NCBI GenBank assembly: GCA_900321965.1
Contig: ONYA01000010.1
Coordinates: forward strand, 19,263-83,262
Direction of reading: 5' to 3'
Source of the DNA: an uncultured Prevotellaceae bacterium
GTDB lineage: Bacteria; Bacteroidota; Bacteroidia; Bacteroidales; Bacteroidaceae
DNA: 64,000 nucleotides
The notes beneath the pieces are model-generated. The model searched no databases, was not told the DNA's origin, and was given only the letters and a program-made list of their open reading frames with translations. This document shows positions 6,730 to 15,395 of the stretch, piece after piece; within the stretch, counting starts at the first letter, position 1; each line of letters opens with the position of its first letter. Both the position numbers and the translations under genes were made by a program.

Positions 6730-7236
6730 CTACAGGAAGAAGCGTTGGAACTCGCTCTCGAAGTTGGGCGTGAGGCGCTCCTGGCCGATAGCGGCGCGTA
6801 TCTCGTCGAGCGTCCAGAAACGGCCGCCGTCGAGCTCTTCGGCTGACGGGCTGACGGGGCCGTCGTAGGTGGTGCTGTAGACGTAGACCAACTCGCGTTC
6901 GCGGCGGCTGTCGAAGACGTATTTGCCATTGAACGTGGGTGTGAAGTCGGTGATGCCAAGTTCCTCGCGCACCTCTCTTGCCAATGCCTGCTCAGGCGTC
7001 TCGCCGTAGTCCATATGTCCGCCGACGCTGGTGTCCCATTTGCCAGGCTGGATGTCTTTCCATGCGGGCCGTTTCTGTAGATAGACCTCGCCCCGCGAGT
7101 TGAAGACGTGCAGGTGGACCACGGGGTGCAGCAGACGTGAGCCGTTGTGACATTCGCCGCGTGTGGCCGCGCCGACGACATGGCCCTCGTCGTCGACGAT
7201 GGGGAACCGTTCTTGCAGATTGTCTTGCATCATCAT
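6730..7236 (-). CDS. NUDIX hydrolase (isopentenyl-isomerase-like/YfcD type)
   Basis: The protein has 168 residues. The NUDIX box is complete (GGHMDYGETPEQALAREVRE followed by ELG). The flanking pattern EGHVVGAATRGECHNGSRLLHPVVHLHVF is typical of the IDI-like NUDIX subgroup, which hydrolyses nucleoside diphosphate-type substrates in the cytoplasm; the substrate here is unknown. Three consecutive ATG codons (7236, 7233, 7230) make the exact start uncertain. The first overlaps the stop codon of the upstream dipeptidase gene by 4 bp, which suggests translational coupling. Confidence 0.85.
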   Translation of the reverse strand: MMMQDNLQERFPIVDDEGHVVGAATRGECHNGSRLLHPVVHLHVFNSRGEVYLQKRPAWKDIQPGKWDTSVGGHMDYGETPEQALAREVREELGITDFTPTFNGKYVFDSRRERELVYVYSTTYDGPVSPSAEELDGGRFWTLDEIRAAIGQERLTPNFESEFQRFFL

Positions 7237-9431
7237 AGTCCGCGGGCTTTAAGGAGGCTGGAGGCATCGGGCTGCTGCATTCCCGTGAAGTCGGTGAACA
7301 TCTGCATGAGGTCGCCGGTGTTGCCCCGGCTTAGAATCTTGTCGCAGAAGTCGCGGCCGGTGGCGGGGTCAAGTGCTCCGCGACGGGCAAAGACGTCGGC
7401 GATGTTGACGGCCAGCACTTCTGTCCACAGGTAGCTGTAGTAGCCGGCAGCATAGCCGCCGCCAAAGACGTGGTTGAAGTAGCTGGTATGATAGCGGGGC
7501 GGAATCTGCTCGTTGAGCAGTCCCACCTGTCGCAGGGCCGCGGTCTCGAAGTCGGCAGCCTTGTCGGGTGTGGGAACGTCCTTGGCGGCGAGCATGTGCC
7601 AAGCCAGGTCGACGCAGGTGGCGGCCAGGTTCTCGCCGAGGGCGTAGGCCGTCTGGAAGTTGATGCTCTTCAGCATGCGCTCCTTGAGGTCGGCGGGCAT
7701 GGGCTCGCCCGTCTCGCAGTGGCGTGCATAGTGGTCGAAGACCTCGGGGATGGCAGCGAACGACTCGTTGAACTGCGAGGGCATCTCTACGAAGTCGCGG
7801 GCTACCGAGGTGCCGCTCAGGCGGTTGTACTGGCAGTCGCTGAGTATGCCGTGCAGGGCGTGTCCGAACTCATGGAACATCGTCGTCACCTCGTCCCACG
7901 TCAGCAGCGAGGGCTTGCCTTCAGGAGCCTTGGCGTTGTTGCAGACGTTGAAGATGATGGGCTGCTGGTTCCACTGGCGGCTCTGCTTCTGGAAGCCGTC
8001 CATCCAGGCGCCGCCGCGCTTCGTCGGGCGGCGGTAGTAGTCGGTGTAGAAGAGCGCCTTCGGCTTGCCGTCGCGGTCGAAGACCTCGAAGGCACGCATG
8101 TCGGGGTGGTAGAGGGGAATATCCTTGCGCTCCTTGAAGGTGAGGCCGTAGGCCCGCCCTGCGGCGTAGAAGACGCCGTTGAGCAGGACGCTGTCGACGT
8201 TGAAGTAAGGCTTCACCTCGTCGTCGCTGACGTTGAGGAGCTGCTTCTTCATCTTTGCGGAGTAGTAGAAGCGGTCGTAGGGCTGGAGGGAGAACGACGG
8301 GGCGTTGGTGGCCGACGGGGCGGTGGCGCCCGACGGAGAAGCGTCGGGAACGGCGGCGGCGAAAGCTTCGATGGCCTTTGTCTCGGCGTCGGCCTTCGGG
8401 GTGTACTGGGCGATGAGGCTCTTCAGGAAGGCGTAGACGTTCTCAGGCGTCTTGGCCATGGTCTTCTCTAACGAGTAGGCGGCGTAGTTGGGGTAGCCCA
8501 TAATCTCGGCCTGCTCGGCACGCAGTTTGGCTATTTCGCAGACCAGCGGGTAGGTGTTGTACTTGCCCGTGCCGTCGGCACGGTGGACGGATGCCTCGTA
8601 GACCTTGCGGCGCAGTTCGCGGTTGTCGAGGCTGGCGAGAATCTGCTGCTGGGTGGTGTTGGCGATGACGATGGCGTAGGGCGCCTTCTTGCCCCGGCTC
8701 TCTGCATCCTTCATACACTGGGCCATGTCGGCCTCGCTGAGTCCTGCCAGGTCGGCTGCTGAGTCCACCCAGACGACGGCATCGTTCGTGGCGTTGGGCA
8801 GCATGTCGCCCCACTCGGTCTGCAGGTCAGCTATGCGCTTGTTGATTTGCTTCATGCGCTCCATCTTGTCGTCGGGCAGCAGGGCACCCTTGCGCACGAA
8901 TTCCTTGTAGATTTCTTCTAACAGCTTTTGGTCTTCAGGCCCACCCCCGACCCCTCCCGAGGGGAGGGGAGATTGATGACTCTGCTGGTAATTGTCGTAG
9001 ACCTGATGGATGCGCTCAAAGAGCGGTTTGTTGAACATAATCTCGTTCTCGAGGTCGGTCAGCATGGGCTGTATCTTCTTTTCAAGCTCGCCCAGTTCCG
9101 GCGTCTTGTCGGCCTCTACCAGGGCAAAGAAGACGCGGCCGACGCGGTCGAGCAGGCGTCCGCTCTCCTCGTAGGGCAGGATGGTGTTCTCGAAGGTGGC
9201 AGAGTCAGGGCAGTCGACAATCTTCTGTATGTTGTCGCGCTTCTCCTGGATGGCAGCCTCGAACGCCGGCAGATAGTCGGTGACTTGAATCTTGCTGAAG
9301 TCGGGTGCGCCGTAGGGCAACTGGCTCTCAGCGAGCAGGGGATTCTCATGCTGCGCCTCCTTGCAGGCGCTGAAGTGCATCGTCAGTGCCGATGCGATAG
9401 CGATGGTCATAATAGTCTTTGTTATATTCAT
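7233..9431 (-). CDS. dcp: M3 family peptidyl-dipeptidase Dcp, lipoprotein
   Basis: The protein has 732 residues. A lipoprotein signal ends in LTMHFSAC with the lipidated Cys at residue 23. The M3 zinc site HEFGHALH is at about residue 520, and the GFQKQSRQWNQQPI, MPSQFNE and HVFGGGYAAGYYSYLW blocks are typical of Dcp/oligopeptidase. The enzyme removes C-terminal dipeptides from peptides, here probably at the periplasmic face or surface. A short SPLPSGGVGGG insert near residue 160 is encoded by a dispersed G-rich repeat (8939-8972) and is in frame. A Bacteroidetes -7 box lies at 9454-9461. Confidence 0.9.
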   Translation of the reverse strand: MNITKTIMTIAIASALTMHFSACKEAQHENPLLAESQLPYGAPDFSKIQVTDYLPAFEAAIQEKRDNIQKIVDCPDSATFENTILPYEESGRLLDRVGRVFFALVEADKTPELGELEKKIQPMLTDLENEIMFNKPLFERIHQVYDNYQQSHQSPLPSGGVGGGPEDQKLLEEIYKEFVRKGALLPDDKMERMKQINKRIADLQTEWGDMLPNATNDAVVWVDSAADLAGLSEADMAQCMKDAESRGKKAPYAIVIANTTQQQILASLDNRELRRKVYEASVHRADGTGKYNTYPLVCEIAKLRAEQAEIMGYPNYAAYSLEKTMAKTPENVYAFLKSLIAQYTPKADAETKAIEAFAAAVPDASPSGATAPSATNAPSFSLQPYDRFYYSAKMKKQLLNVSDDEVKPYFNVDSVLLNGVFYAAGRAYGLTFKERKDIPLYHPDMRAFEVFDRDGKPKALFYTDYYRRPTKRGGAWMDGFQKQSRQWNQQPIIFNVCNNAKAPEGKPSLLTWDEVTTMFHEFGHALHGILSDCQYNRLSGTSVARDFVEMPSQFNESFAAIPEVFDHYARHCETGEPMPADLKERMLKSINFQTAYALGENLAATCVDLAWHMLAAKDVPTPDKAADFETAALRQVGLLNEQIPPRYHTSYFNHVFGGGYAAGYYSYLWTEVLAVNIADVFARRGALDPATGRDFCDKILSRGNTGDLMQMFTDFTGMQQPDASSLLKARGL
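8939..8972. repeat. Dispersed G/C-rich repeat, family A, inside dcp
   Basis: CCCACCCCCGACCCCTCC followed by a CGAGGGGAGGGG palindrome arm. The same pattern recurs at 26997, 27030, 27126 (inverted), 29208, 29334 (inverted), 35601, 48728, 48820 (inverted) and 56494 (inverted). Here it adds about 12 residues to a peptidase without breaking the frame. Confidence 0.75.
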
Positions 9432-9453
9432 AGCTATATCTGTAATTTCGGTG

Positions 9454-9461
9454 CAAAGATA
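9454..9461 (-). promoter_or_regulatory. -7 box for dcp
   Basis: On the minus strand the sequence reads TATCTTTG, 23 bp ahead of the dcp start. It faces the divergent promoter at 9506-9513. Confidence 0.6.
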
Positions 9462-9505
9462 CGAAATAATTCATAATGTTTACTGCATTATTCATAATTA
9501 TTTTC

Positions 9506-9513
9506 TAACTTTG
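9506..9513 (+). promoter_or_regulatory. -7 box for the SIMPL-domain gene
   Basis: TAACTTTG followed by GCAGCC, 23 bp ahead of the ATG at 9536, in the divergent intergenic space with dcp. Confidence 0.6.
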
Positions 9514-9535
9514 CAGCCGAATTAATGTAAAACCT

Positions 9536-10237
9536 ATGAAAGAGAATCGTATTTTTGCAGCTGCCCTCATCGCATTGGGACTGGTGTGTCTGGGCTGGTT
9601 TATCAAGGCTGGTATCGACGACTTTGCCAGCAAGGACCGTAAGGTGAACGTGAAGGGACTGGCCGAGCAGGAGGTAGAGGCCGACAAGGTGACGTGGCCT
9701 ATCGTGTCGAAGGAGGTGGGCAACGACCTGCCTGGACTCTACGACCGCATTGGTGCCACGCAGCAGAAGATTAAGGCATTCTTGCTCCGTAGTGGTATCA
9801 AGCAGGAAGAACTGACGGAGAACGCGCCGCAGGTTGTCGACCTTCAGGCCCGTGAGTATGGCGACAACAAGCCCTACCGCTATATCGTGACGAGTGTCAT
9901 TACCGTGACGAGCAGTCAGGTGAAGCAGGTGCGCCAGATTATCGCCAGGCAGGGCGACCTGTTGAAGGAGGGTGTCGCCATTGTCGACGGCGGCTACGAC
10001 AACCCTGTGAAGTACGAGTACGTATCGTTCAAGGAGATGAAGCCGAAGATGATGCAGGAAGCCATTGAGAACGCCGAGAAGACGGCGCAGCAGTTTGCCG
10101 AGAACTCGCACTCGAAGCTCGACAAGATAGTGAGTGCCGACCAGGGTCAGTTCTCCATTGAGAACCGCGACGAGAACACCCCGTATATCAAGAAGGTGCG
10201 CGTAGTGACCACCGTAACCTATTCGCTGAAGGACTGA
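9536..10237 (+). CDS. SIMPL domain-containing protein (DUF541)
   Basis: The protein has 233 residues. The N-terminal hydrophobic segment (about residues 7-25, [18 protein letters not shown]) is a signal anchor. The remainder follows the SIMPL pattern: [19 protein letters not shown], then a lipid-facing beta-alpha fold, then [20 protein letters not shown] and a C-terminal [11 protein letters not shown]. Family members are envelope proteins of uncertain role. It is transcribed divergently from dcp and followed 64 bp later by the PEP-synthase-like gene. Confidence 0.85.
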   Translation: MKENRIFAAALIALGLVCLGWFIKAGIDDFASKDRKVNVKGLAEQEVEADKVTWPIVSKEVGNDLPGLYDRIGATQQKIKAFLLRSGIKQEELTENAPQVVDLQAREYGDNKPYRYIVTSVITVTSSQVKQVRQIIARQGDLLKEGVAIVDGGYDNPVKYEYVSFKEMKPKMMQEAIENAEKTAQQFAENSHSKLDKIVSADQGQFSIENRDENTPYIKKVRVVTTVTYSLKD

Positions 10238-10301
10238 CCGTCAGGGTGAGAGCGAGGCCGGCAGCGCGATGGCCTGTCAGCCGATGCCTATAATGATGAT
10301 T

Positions 10302-13300
10302 ATGGACGAGACAAACAACATACCACAGGAGTGGAATAAATTCTATCTGAAAGACGTGTCGTTCGTCAACCTGATGACGAAGCGCATCTTCAACGTGCTC
10401 ATCGTGGCCAACCCCTACGACGCCTTTATGCTGGAGGACGACGGACGTATCGATGAGAAACTCTTCGACGAGTATATGGAGCTGGGCATGCGCTACCCGC
10501 CGTCGTTCACCCAGGTGTCGACCACCGAGGAGGCCGATGCCGTGCTGGCCACGACGGACATCGACCTGGTCATCTGTATGCCCGGTAATGCCGACAACGA
10601 CGCCTTTACCGTTGCCCGTGAGGTGAAGGCCGCCCACCCGCAGATTCCCTGTGTGGTGCTGACGCCCTTCTCGCACGGTATCACGAAGCGCATACAGGAC
10701 GAGGATATGTCGGTGTTCGACTACGTCTTCTGCTGGCTTGGCAACACGAACCTCATCATGTCCATCATCAAACTGTTGGAGGACAAGATGAACATTGAGC
10801 ACGACATACGCGAGGCCGGTGTGCAGATGATTCTGCTCGTCGAGGACAACATACGCTTCTACTCCTCCGTACTGCCAAACCTCTATAATTACATATTGGC
10901 ACAGTCGAAGCGCTTCTCGACCGAGGCGCTGAACCCCCACGCCGCCGCCCAGCGCAAGCGTGGCCGTCCGAAGGTGGTGCTGGCCACGAACTACGAGGAG
11001 GCAATGGAGATTTACGAGAAGTACCACGAGAACACGCTGGGCGTCATCAGCGACACCCGCTTCCCGTTGAAAACTGTTCCCGGTCGCCTCTCGCATGTCG
11101 AGGAGGGCGACCCCGAGGCCGGTCTGAAGCTGCTGCGCGAGATTCGCCGGCGCGACGAGTACGTGCCGCTAATCCTCGACTCCAGCGAGACGGTCAACGC
11201 CGAGAAGGCAGCAGCAGAGGGCTTCCACTTCATCGACAAGAACTCGACGAAGATGAACGTCGACCTGCACCGGCTGATGGAGGAGCACATGGGCTTCGGC
11301 GACTTCATCTTCCGCGACCCTGCGACGAAGCAGGAGATAGCCCGCATATCGTCGCTGAAAGACCTGCAGGACAATATCTTCAAGATTCCCGCCGACTCAC
11401 TCAGCTACCACGTCTCGCGCAACAATATGAGCCGCTGGCTGACGGCCCGTGCCATCTTCCCCGTCTCAGCCTTCCTGAAACACGTCACGTGGCATAAGCT
11501 GCAGGACATTGACGCCCACCGCCAGATTATCTTCGACGCCATCGTGCAGTACCGCCGCATGAAGAACATCGGCGTGGTGGCCGTCTTCGACCGCCTGAAG
11601 TTCGACCGCTATGCCCACTTCGCCCGCATCGGCGAAGGCTCGCTCGGCGGCAAGGGCCGCGGCCTGGCCTTCCTCGACCGCATCATCAAGCGCCACCCCG
11701 AGCTGAACCAGTACGAGGGTGCCCAGGTGTCGATACCGAAGACCGTCGTGCTCTGTACCGACTTCTTCGACGAGTTTATGGAGAAGAACAACCTCTACCC
11801 CATAGCCCTGAGCGATGCCCCCGACGAGGAAATCCTGCAGCACTTCCTCCGTGCGCAGCTTCCCGACTCGCTCATAGCCGACTTCTTCACGTTCTTCGAT
11901 GCCGTGAAGTCGCCTATCGCCGTGCGCTCCAGTTCGCTCTTGGAGGACAGCCATTACCAGCCTTTCGCCGGCATCTACAGTACGTACATGATTCCCTATC
12001 TGAACGACAAGTACGAGATGCTGCGCATGCTGGCCTGTGCCATCAAGGGCGTCTATGCCTCGGTCTACTACAAAGACTCGAAGGCCTATATGATAGCCAC
12101 ACAGAACGTCATCGACCAGGAGAAGATGGCCGTCATCCTGCAGGAGGTCGTCGGCCGTCAGTATGGTGACCGCTATTACCCCACGTTCTCGGGCGTGCTC
12201 CGTTCGCTGAACTACTACCCCATCGGCGACGAGACCGCTGAGGAGGGTATCGCCTCGCTGGCTTTGGGACTGGGCAAGTATATCGTCGACGGCGGACAGA
12301 CGCTGCGCGTGTCGCCCTATCACCCCACGCAGGTGTTGCAGACCTCGGAGATGGAGACGGCGCTGCGCGATACGCAGACCCGCTTCTATGCCCTCGACAT
12401 GAGCCACGTCGGCGGCGACTTCAAGGTCGATGACGGCTTTAATATCGTGAAACTGCGTGTGAAGCAGGCCGATGCCGACGGTGCGCTGACCTATATCGCC
12501 TCGACCTTCGACCCTGTAGACCAGGTTATCCGCGACGGCATCTACGAAGGCGGCCGCAAGGTTATCTCGTTCTGTGGCGTCCTGCAGCAGGGCATCTTCC
12601 CGCTGCCCGAGTTGCTACAGATGGTGCAGAAGTTTGGCTCCGAGGAGATGCGCCGACCGGTTGAGATAGAGTTTGCCTGTAATCTGAACGACGACAAGAC
12701 CGGCGAACTGAACCTGTTGCAGATTCGTCCTATCGTCGATTCGAAGCAGATGCTTGACGAAGACCTGGAGAAGATTGACGATGCCGACTGTCTGCTGCGT
12801 TCGACGAACTCCTTAGGTCACGGCATCTCGGAGGATGTCACTGATGTCGTCTACGTCAAGACGGGCGATGACTTCACGGCGGCCAACAACCCCATTATCG
12901 CGCGCGATATTGAGCGCATCAACCAAAAGTTCCTCGAAGCCCCCTCGGGGGCAGTAGGGGGGGCTAACTACGTCCTTGTCGGTCCTGGCCGTTGGGGCTC
13001 CAGCGATTACTGGTTAGGCATTCCCGTGAAGTGGCCCCATATCTCCGCTGCCCGTGTCATCGTCGAGACGACCCTGAAGAACTATCACGTCGACCCCTCG
13101 CAGGGTACCCATTTCTTCCAGAACCTCACGTCGTTCGGCGTGGGTTACTTCACCATCGATACCGGCAATGGCTCCGGCCTTTTCAGGCAGGACGTGCTCG
13201 ACCAGCTGCCCGCCGTCGAAGAGACGGAGTACGTGCGCCACGTGCGCTTCCCCCGTCCGCTGAAAATCATGATGGACGGCAAGAAGCAGCTCGGCGTCGT

Positions 13301-13322
13301 CTTACTGCCCGCCGAGTCGTGA
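10302..13322 (+). CDS. Receiver-like / PEP-synthase N-domain protein
   Basis: Start taken at the ATG at 10302 (MDETNNIPQEW); an in-frame ATG exists at 10269. The first 330 residues contain two receiver-like stretches (VLIVANPYDAF..., and QMILLVEDNIRFYSS followed by GVISDTRFPL). From about residue 445 there is a pyruvate/PEP-dikinase ATP-binding domain (GEGSLGGKGRGLAFLDR, SPIAVRSSSLLEDS, QIRPIVDSK). The phosphohistidine swivel domain and the TIM-barrel of real PEP synthase are absent; instead the C-terminus has GPGRWGSSDYWLGIPVKW. It is therefore probably not a PEP synthase but a Bacteroidetes-specific phosphotransfer or regulatory protein. A palindromic repeat (12936-12967) adds [10 protein letters not shown] in frame. 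Confidence 0.7.
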   Translation: MDETNNIPQEWNKFYLKDVSFVNLMTKRIFNVLIVANPYDAFMLEDDGRIDEKLFDEYMELGMRYPPSFTQVSTTEEADAVLATTDIDLVICMPGNADNDAFTVAREVKAAHPQIPCVVLTPFSHGITKRIQDEDMSVFDYVFCWLGNTNLIMSIIKLLEDKMNIEHDIREAGVQMILLVEDNIRFYSSVLPNLYNYILAQSKRFSTEALNPHAAAQRKRGRPKVVLATNYEEAMEIYEKYHENTLGVISDTRFPLKTVPGRLSHVEEGDPEAGLKLLREIRRRDEYVPLILDSSETVNAEKAAAEGFHFIDKNSTKMNVDLHRLMEEHMGFGDFIFRDPATKQEIARISSLKDLQDNIFKIPADSLSYHVSRNNMSRWLTARAIFPVSAFLKHVTWHKLQDIDAHRQIIFDAIVQYRRMKNIGVVAVFDRLKFDRYAHFARIGEGSLGGKGRGLAFLDRIIKRHPELNQYEGAQVSIPKTVVLCTDFFDEFMEKNNLYPIALSDAPDEEILQHFLRAQLPDSLIADFFTFFDAVKSPIAVRSSSLLEDSHYQPFAGIYSTYMIPYLNDKYEMLRMLACAIKGVYASVYYKDSKAYMIATQNVIDQEKMAVILQEVVGRQYGDRYYPTFSGVLRSLNYYPIGDETAEEGIASLALGLGKYIVDGGQTLRVSPYHPTQVLQTSEMETALRDTQTRFYALDMSHVGGDFKVDDGFNIVKLRVKQADADGALTYIASTFDPVDQVIRDGIYEGGRKVISFCGVLQQGIFPLPELLQMVQKFGSEEMRRPVEIEFACNLNDDKTGELNLLQIRPIVDSKQMLDEDLEKIDDADCLLRSTNSLGHGISEDVTDVVYVKTGDDFTAANNPIIARDIERINQKFLEAPSGAVGGANYVLVGPGRWGSSDYWLGIPVKWPHISAARVIVETTLKNYHVDPSQGTHFFQNLTSFGVGYFTIDTGNGSGLFRQDVLDQLPAVEETEYVRHVRFPRPLKIMMDGKKQLGVVLLPAES
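12936..12967. repeat. Coding palindromic repeat, family B, single copy
   Basis: GAAGCCCCCTCGGGGGCAGT followed by AGGGGGGGCTA. It matches the right-hand members of the pairs in the ABC permease at 47952-47983 and in obgE at 57483-57513, and is translated as the same peptide, [10 protein letters not shown]. Confidence 0.75.
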
Positions 13323-14276
13323 GAAGTATTCTATCACGTCCTCCCACGTCTTGAAAGTATCGGAACCAAACTCCAGGAGGGTGGCCATCGTGTCACCCTC
13401 TTTTTGTCGGCTGATGAGATAGTCGCCGTAGAGCAGGTCGCGGCGCGGGGTGTAGATGGTATGCTGCCAGGCAGGCACGTTGATGTGCTCTTCGAGCCAC
13501 GCCGTGCTGTCAGCTTCGCCAACAAAGTACACGTCGTATTGTTCTATCAGCTGCCTGACGGCTTTCTGACTGCTGCTGGCCGGTTTGCCGTAGCTGTCCA
13601 TCAGCGTCTCTACACCGATATACACGATAGGACGCTGCCGATGCTCCTGCCGGTCGTCAATCCAGCGGATGACAGGCACGACGGCGTGCATGAACGAACG
13701 GTCGTCCATGCGGTGCTCACCGTGGAAGTGGCAAGCGTAGGGATAGTGCTCATGGAACAGGGTGAAGGTGTCTACCAGCTCGTCGCGGTCGCCAAACAGG
13801 CCGTAGACGCGCTGGCGGTCTTCGTCGTCCAGACCCTCGAACCGCTGTTCCGATACCTCGCGGTAGGCTTTCACCATCGCCTTGTCAACATAGAACGTCT
13901 GTACGCCGTCCTGGCGCGGGTTCTGAAATGTCTGCGTGCCCGTCATGCCGTGAGCCTGCATCGTCTCGGCAATGCAGAGGGCCGGGTTCACGCAGATGCG
14001 GTCGAAGCCGCGCAGCTGCTCGGTGTACATACCGCCCATCGACGTGCCGATAATCAGGTCGGGGCGCTCCTTGTCGCACAGCTCGCGCAGCAGACTGATG
14101 GCATCTTGTGGCTGTACGGGCAGGTCGGGGGCCATCACCGTCGCATGGGGAAACACCGTGCGCAGGCGCTTCACCGTTCCTGACTGGCCACTGGAGGCAA
14201 ATCCGTGGACGTACATGACTTTTTTCCCCTCGAAAAGTTCGGGAAATTGTTTTACATATTGATTCGTTTGTTCCAT
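13302..14276 (-). CDS. YqiA-like alpha/beta hydrolase with extra C-terminal domain
   Basis: Start taken at the ATG at 14276 (MEQTNQYVKQFPELFEGKK). Residues 20-170 are a YqiA/YcfP-like esterase: VMYVHGFASSGQSG, nucleophile in GTSMGGMYTEQL, Asp in GDRDELVDTF, His in HFHGEHRM. Residues 180-324 (IVYIGVETLMDSYGKPASSS, LLYGDYLIS) look like a second HAD-like region associated with this hydrolase in Bacteroidales. Substrate unknown. The gene is convergent with the PEP-synthase-like gene and their 3' ends overlap by 21 bp. Confidence 0.75.
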   Translation of the reverse strand: MEQTNQYVKQFPELFEGKKVMYVHGFASSGQSGTVKRLRTVFPHATVMAPDLPVQPQDAISLLRELCDKERPDLIIGTSMGGMYTEQLRGFDRICVNPALCIAETMQAHGMTGTQTFQNPRQDGVQTFYVDKAMVKAYREVSEQRFEGLDDEDRQRVYGLFGDRDELVDTFTLFHEHYPYACHFHGEHRMDDRSFMHAVVPVIRWIDDRQEHRQRPIVYIGVETLMDSYGKPASSSQKAVRQLIEQYDVYFVGEADSTAWLEEHINVPAWQHTIYTPRRDLLYGDYLISRQKEGDTMATLLEFGSDTFKTWEDVIEYFSRLGGQ

Positions 14277-14428
14277 ACGTATGCAAAAATACAAATAATT
14301 ATTGAAATCGCGGCAAAAACGGCGAATACGTTGATGCAGAGAGAGTTGCTTTTTGATTTAAATCAATAAAACGTAGTATTTACACTTATTGATAGGGCGA
14401 AAAGTTGCATATATATAAGAAATGTGCT

Positions 14429-14502
14429 ACCTTTGCAGCGTGTTTTTCATAGTATTAGATTTAAGGTTAACAAAGGTTGGGGCTTAGCGAAGCCCCTTTT
14501 TT
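14429..14502 (+). ncRNA. Candidate short RNA (promoter plus intrinsic terminator, no ORF)
   Basis: A promoter is visible (TTG at 14406-14408, then TACCTTTG at 14429-14436, 20 bp spacing). About 60 bp downstream is a strong terminator hairpin: GGGGCTT (14479-14485), AGCG, AAGCCCC (14490-14496), followed by TTTTTT. No ORF fits between them. A separate promoter for aqpZ follows at 14514-14545. This predicts a transcript of roughly 60 nt that ends before aqpZ. It could be an sRNA or an aborted leader; no known family recognised. Confidence 0.45.
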
Positions 14503-14513
14503 ATGCCCAAAAG

Positions 14514-14545
14514 TTTGGAGCGTATTGTTTTTTTTATTATTTTTG
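14514..14545 (+). promoter_or_regulatory. Promoter of aqpZ (-33 TTTGGAG, -7 TATTTTTG)
   Basis: -33 box TTTGG at 14514-14518 and -7 box at 14538-14545, 19 bp apart. The -33 flank AAAAGTTTGGAGCGTATTG (14509-14527) is the same 19 bp as in front of the ABC operon at 44453. Confidence 0.6.
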
Positions 14546-14564
14546 CAGGCGGAAATAAACTAAA

Positions 14565-14620
14565 AACATTAAACATTAAAGATTAAACATTAAACATTAA
14601 AGATTAAACATTAAAACATT
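14565..14620. repeat. Short tandem repeats (ATTAAACATTAAAG type) in aqpZ leader
   Basis: The 5' leader of aqpZ is built of repeated AAACATTAAAGATT units ending 8 bp before the ATG. Copy number could affect translation, and similar low-complexity spacers precede several other genes in the window. Confidence 0.6.
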
Positions 14621-14627
14621 AACGACT

Positions 14628-15305
14628 ATGAAAAAGTATTTAGCAGAAATGGTGGGCACGATGGTGCTCGTACTGATGGGCTGCGGCGTCGCCGTGAGCC
14701 TGGGTTGTGACCCTGTTAACAACATTCCCGCCGTCGTCGGCACGGCTTTCGCCTTCGGTCTGGCTGTCGTCGCCATGGCCTACACCATTGGCGGCATCTC
14801 CGGTTGCCACATCAACCCGGCCATCACCCTGGGCTGCTTCCTCACCGGACGTATGGACGCCAAGGATTGCGGCATGTATATGCTGTTCCAGGTCATCGGT
14901 GCCTTCATCGGCTCGGCCCTGCTGGCCCTGCTGACGGCAAACGTTCCCGGACTGGAGGGTACGGGTGCCAACGACCTGCAGGCCAATGTCACCGTCCTCG
15001 GTGGTTTGCTGGCTGAGATTATCTTCACCTGCGTCTTCGTGCTCGTCGTGCTGGGTGCTACGTCGAAGACCAACGGTGCCACCAACAACTTCGCCGGTCT
15101 GGCCATCGGTCTGAGTCTGGTGTTAGTCCACCTCGTCTGCATCCGTTATACGGGTACGTCGGTGAACCCCGCCCGTTCCATCGCTCCCGCCGTCTTCCAG
15201 GGAGGCACCGCTCTCACCAACCTTTGGATTTTCATCGTCGGTCCCTTCGTTGGTGGTGCTCTGGCTGCTGCTGTCTGGAAGATGATACATCCCGCCAAGA
15301 ACTAA
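14628..15305 (+). CDS. aqpZ: Aquaporin (AqpZ type)
   Basis: The protein has 225 residues with six predicted membrane helices and the two NPA half-helix motifs, SGCHINPAITLG (about residue 62) and TGTSVNPARSIAPAVF (about residue 175). The Arg after the second NPA is present. The length and the residues around the pore fit the water-selective AqpZ group more than glycerol facilitators. Codon use is like highly expressed core genes. It has its own promoter (14514-14545) and a strong terminator directly downstream, so it is a single-gene unit. Confidence 0.9.
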   Translation: MKKYLAEMVGTMVLVLMGCGVAVSLGCDPVNNIPAVVGTAFAFGLAVVAMAYTIGGISGCHINPAITLGCFLTGRMDAKDCGMYMLFQVIGAFIGSALLALLTANVPGLEGTGANDLQANVTVLGGLLAEIIFTCVFVLVVLGATSKTNGATNNFAGLAIGLSLVLVHLVCIRYTGTSVNPARSIAPAVFQGGTALTNLWIFIVGPFVGGALAAAVWKMIHPAKN

Positions 15306-15333
15306 TCACGACCGTGATTGTAAGTTGAATACT

Positions 15334-15370
15334 GGGAGGGGATGTCGTTCGCGGCGTCCCCTCTCGCTTT
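15334..15370 (+). terminator. Intrinsic terminator of aqpZ with TTCG tetraloop
   Basis: GAGGGGATGTCG - TTCG - CGGCGTCCCCTC pairs over 12 positions (with G-U pairs) and is followed by TCGCTTTTT. Confidence 0.8.
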
Positions 15371-15395
15371 TTCTATACAAGGAATTTTGCGTTTA

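Noticed and set aside
7470-8471. Long + strand open frame of 333 codons opposite dcp
   Set aside because: It is the antisense shadow of a well-conserved M3 peptidase with strong codon bias; composition is Val/Gly/Leu-rich without domains.
11466-12407. Minus-strand open frame of 313 codons inside the PEP-synthase-like gene
   Set aside because: Shadow of a GC-rich coding region; no start context, no recognisable domain. Similar shadows occur opposite the GH, ABC and receptor genes.
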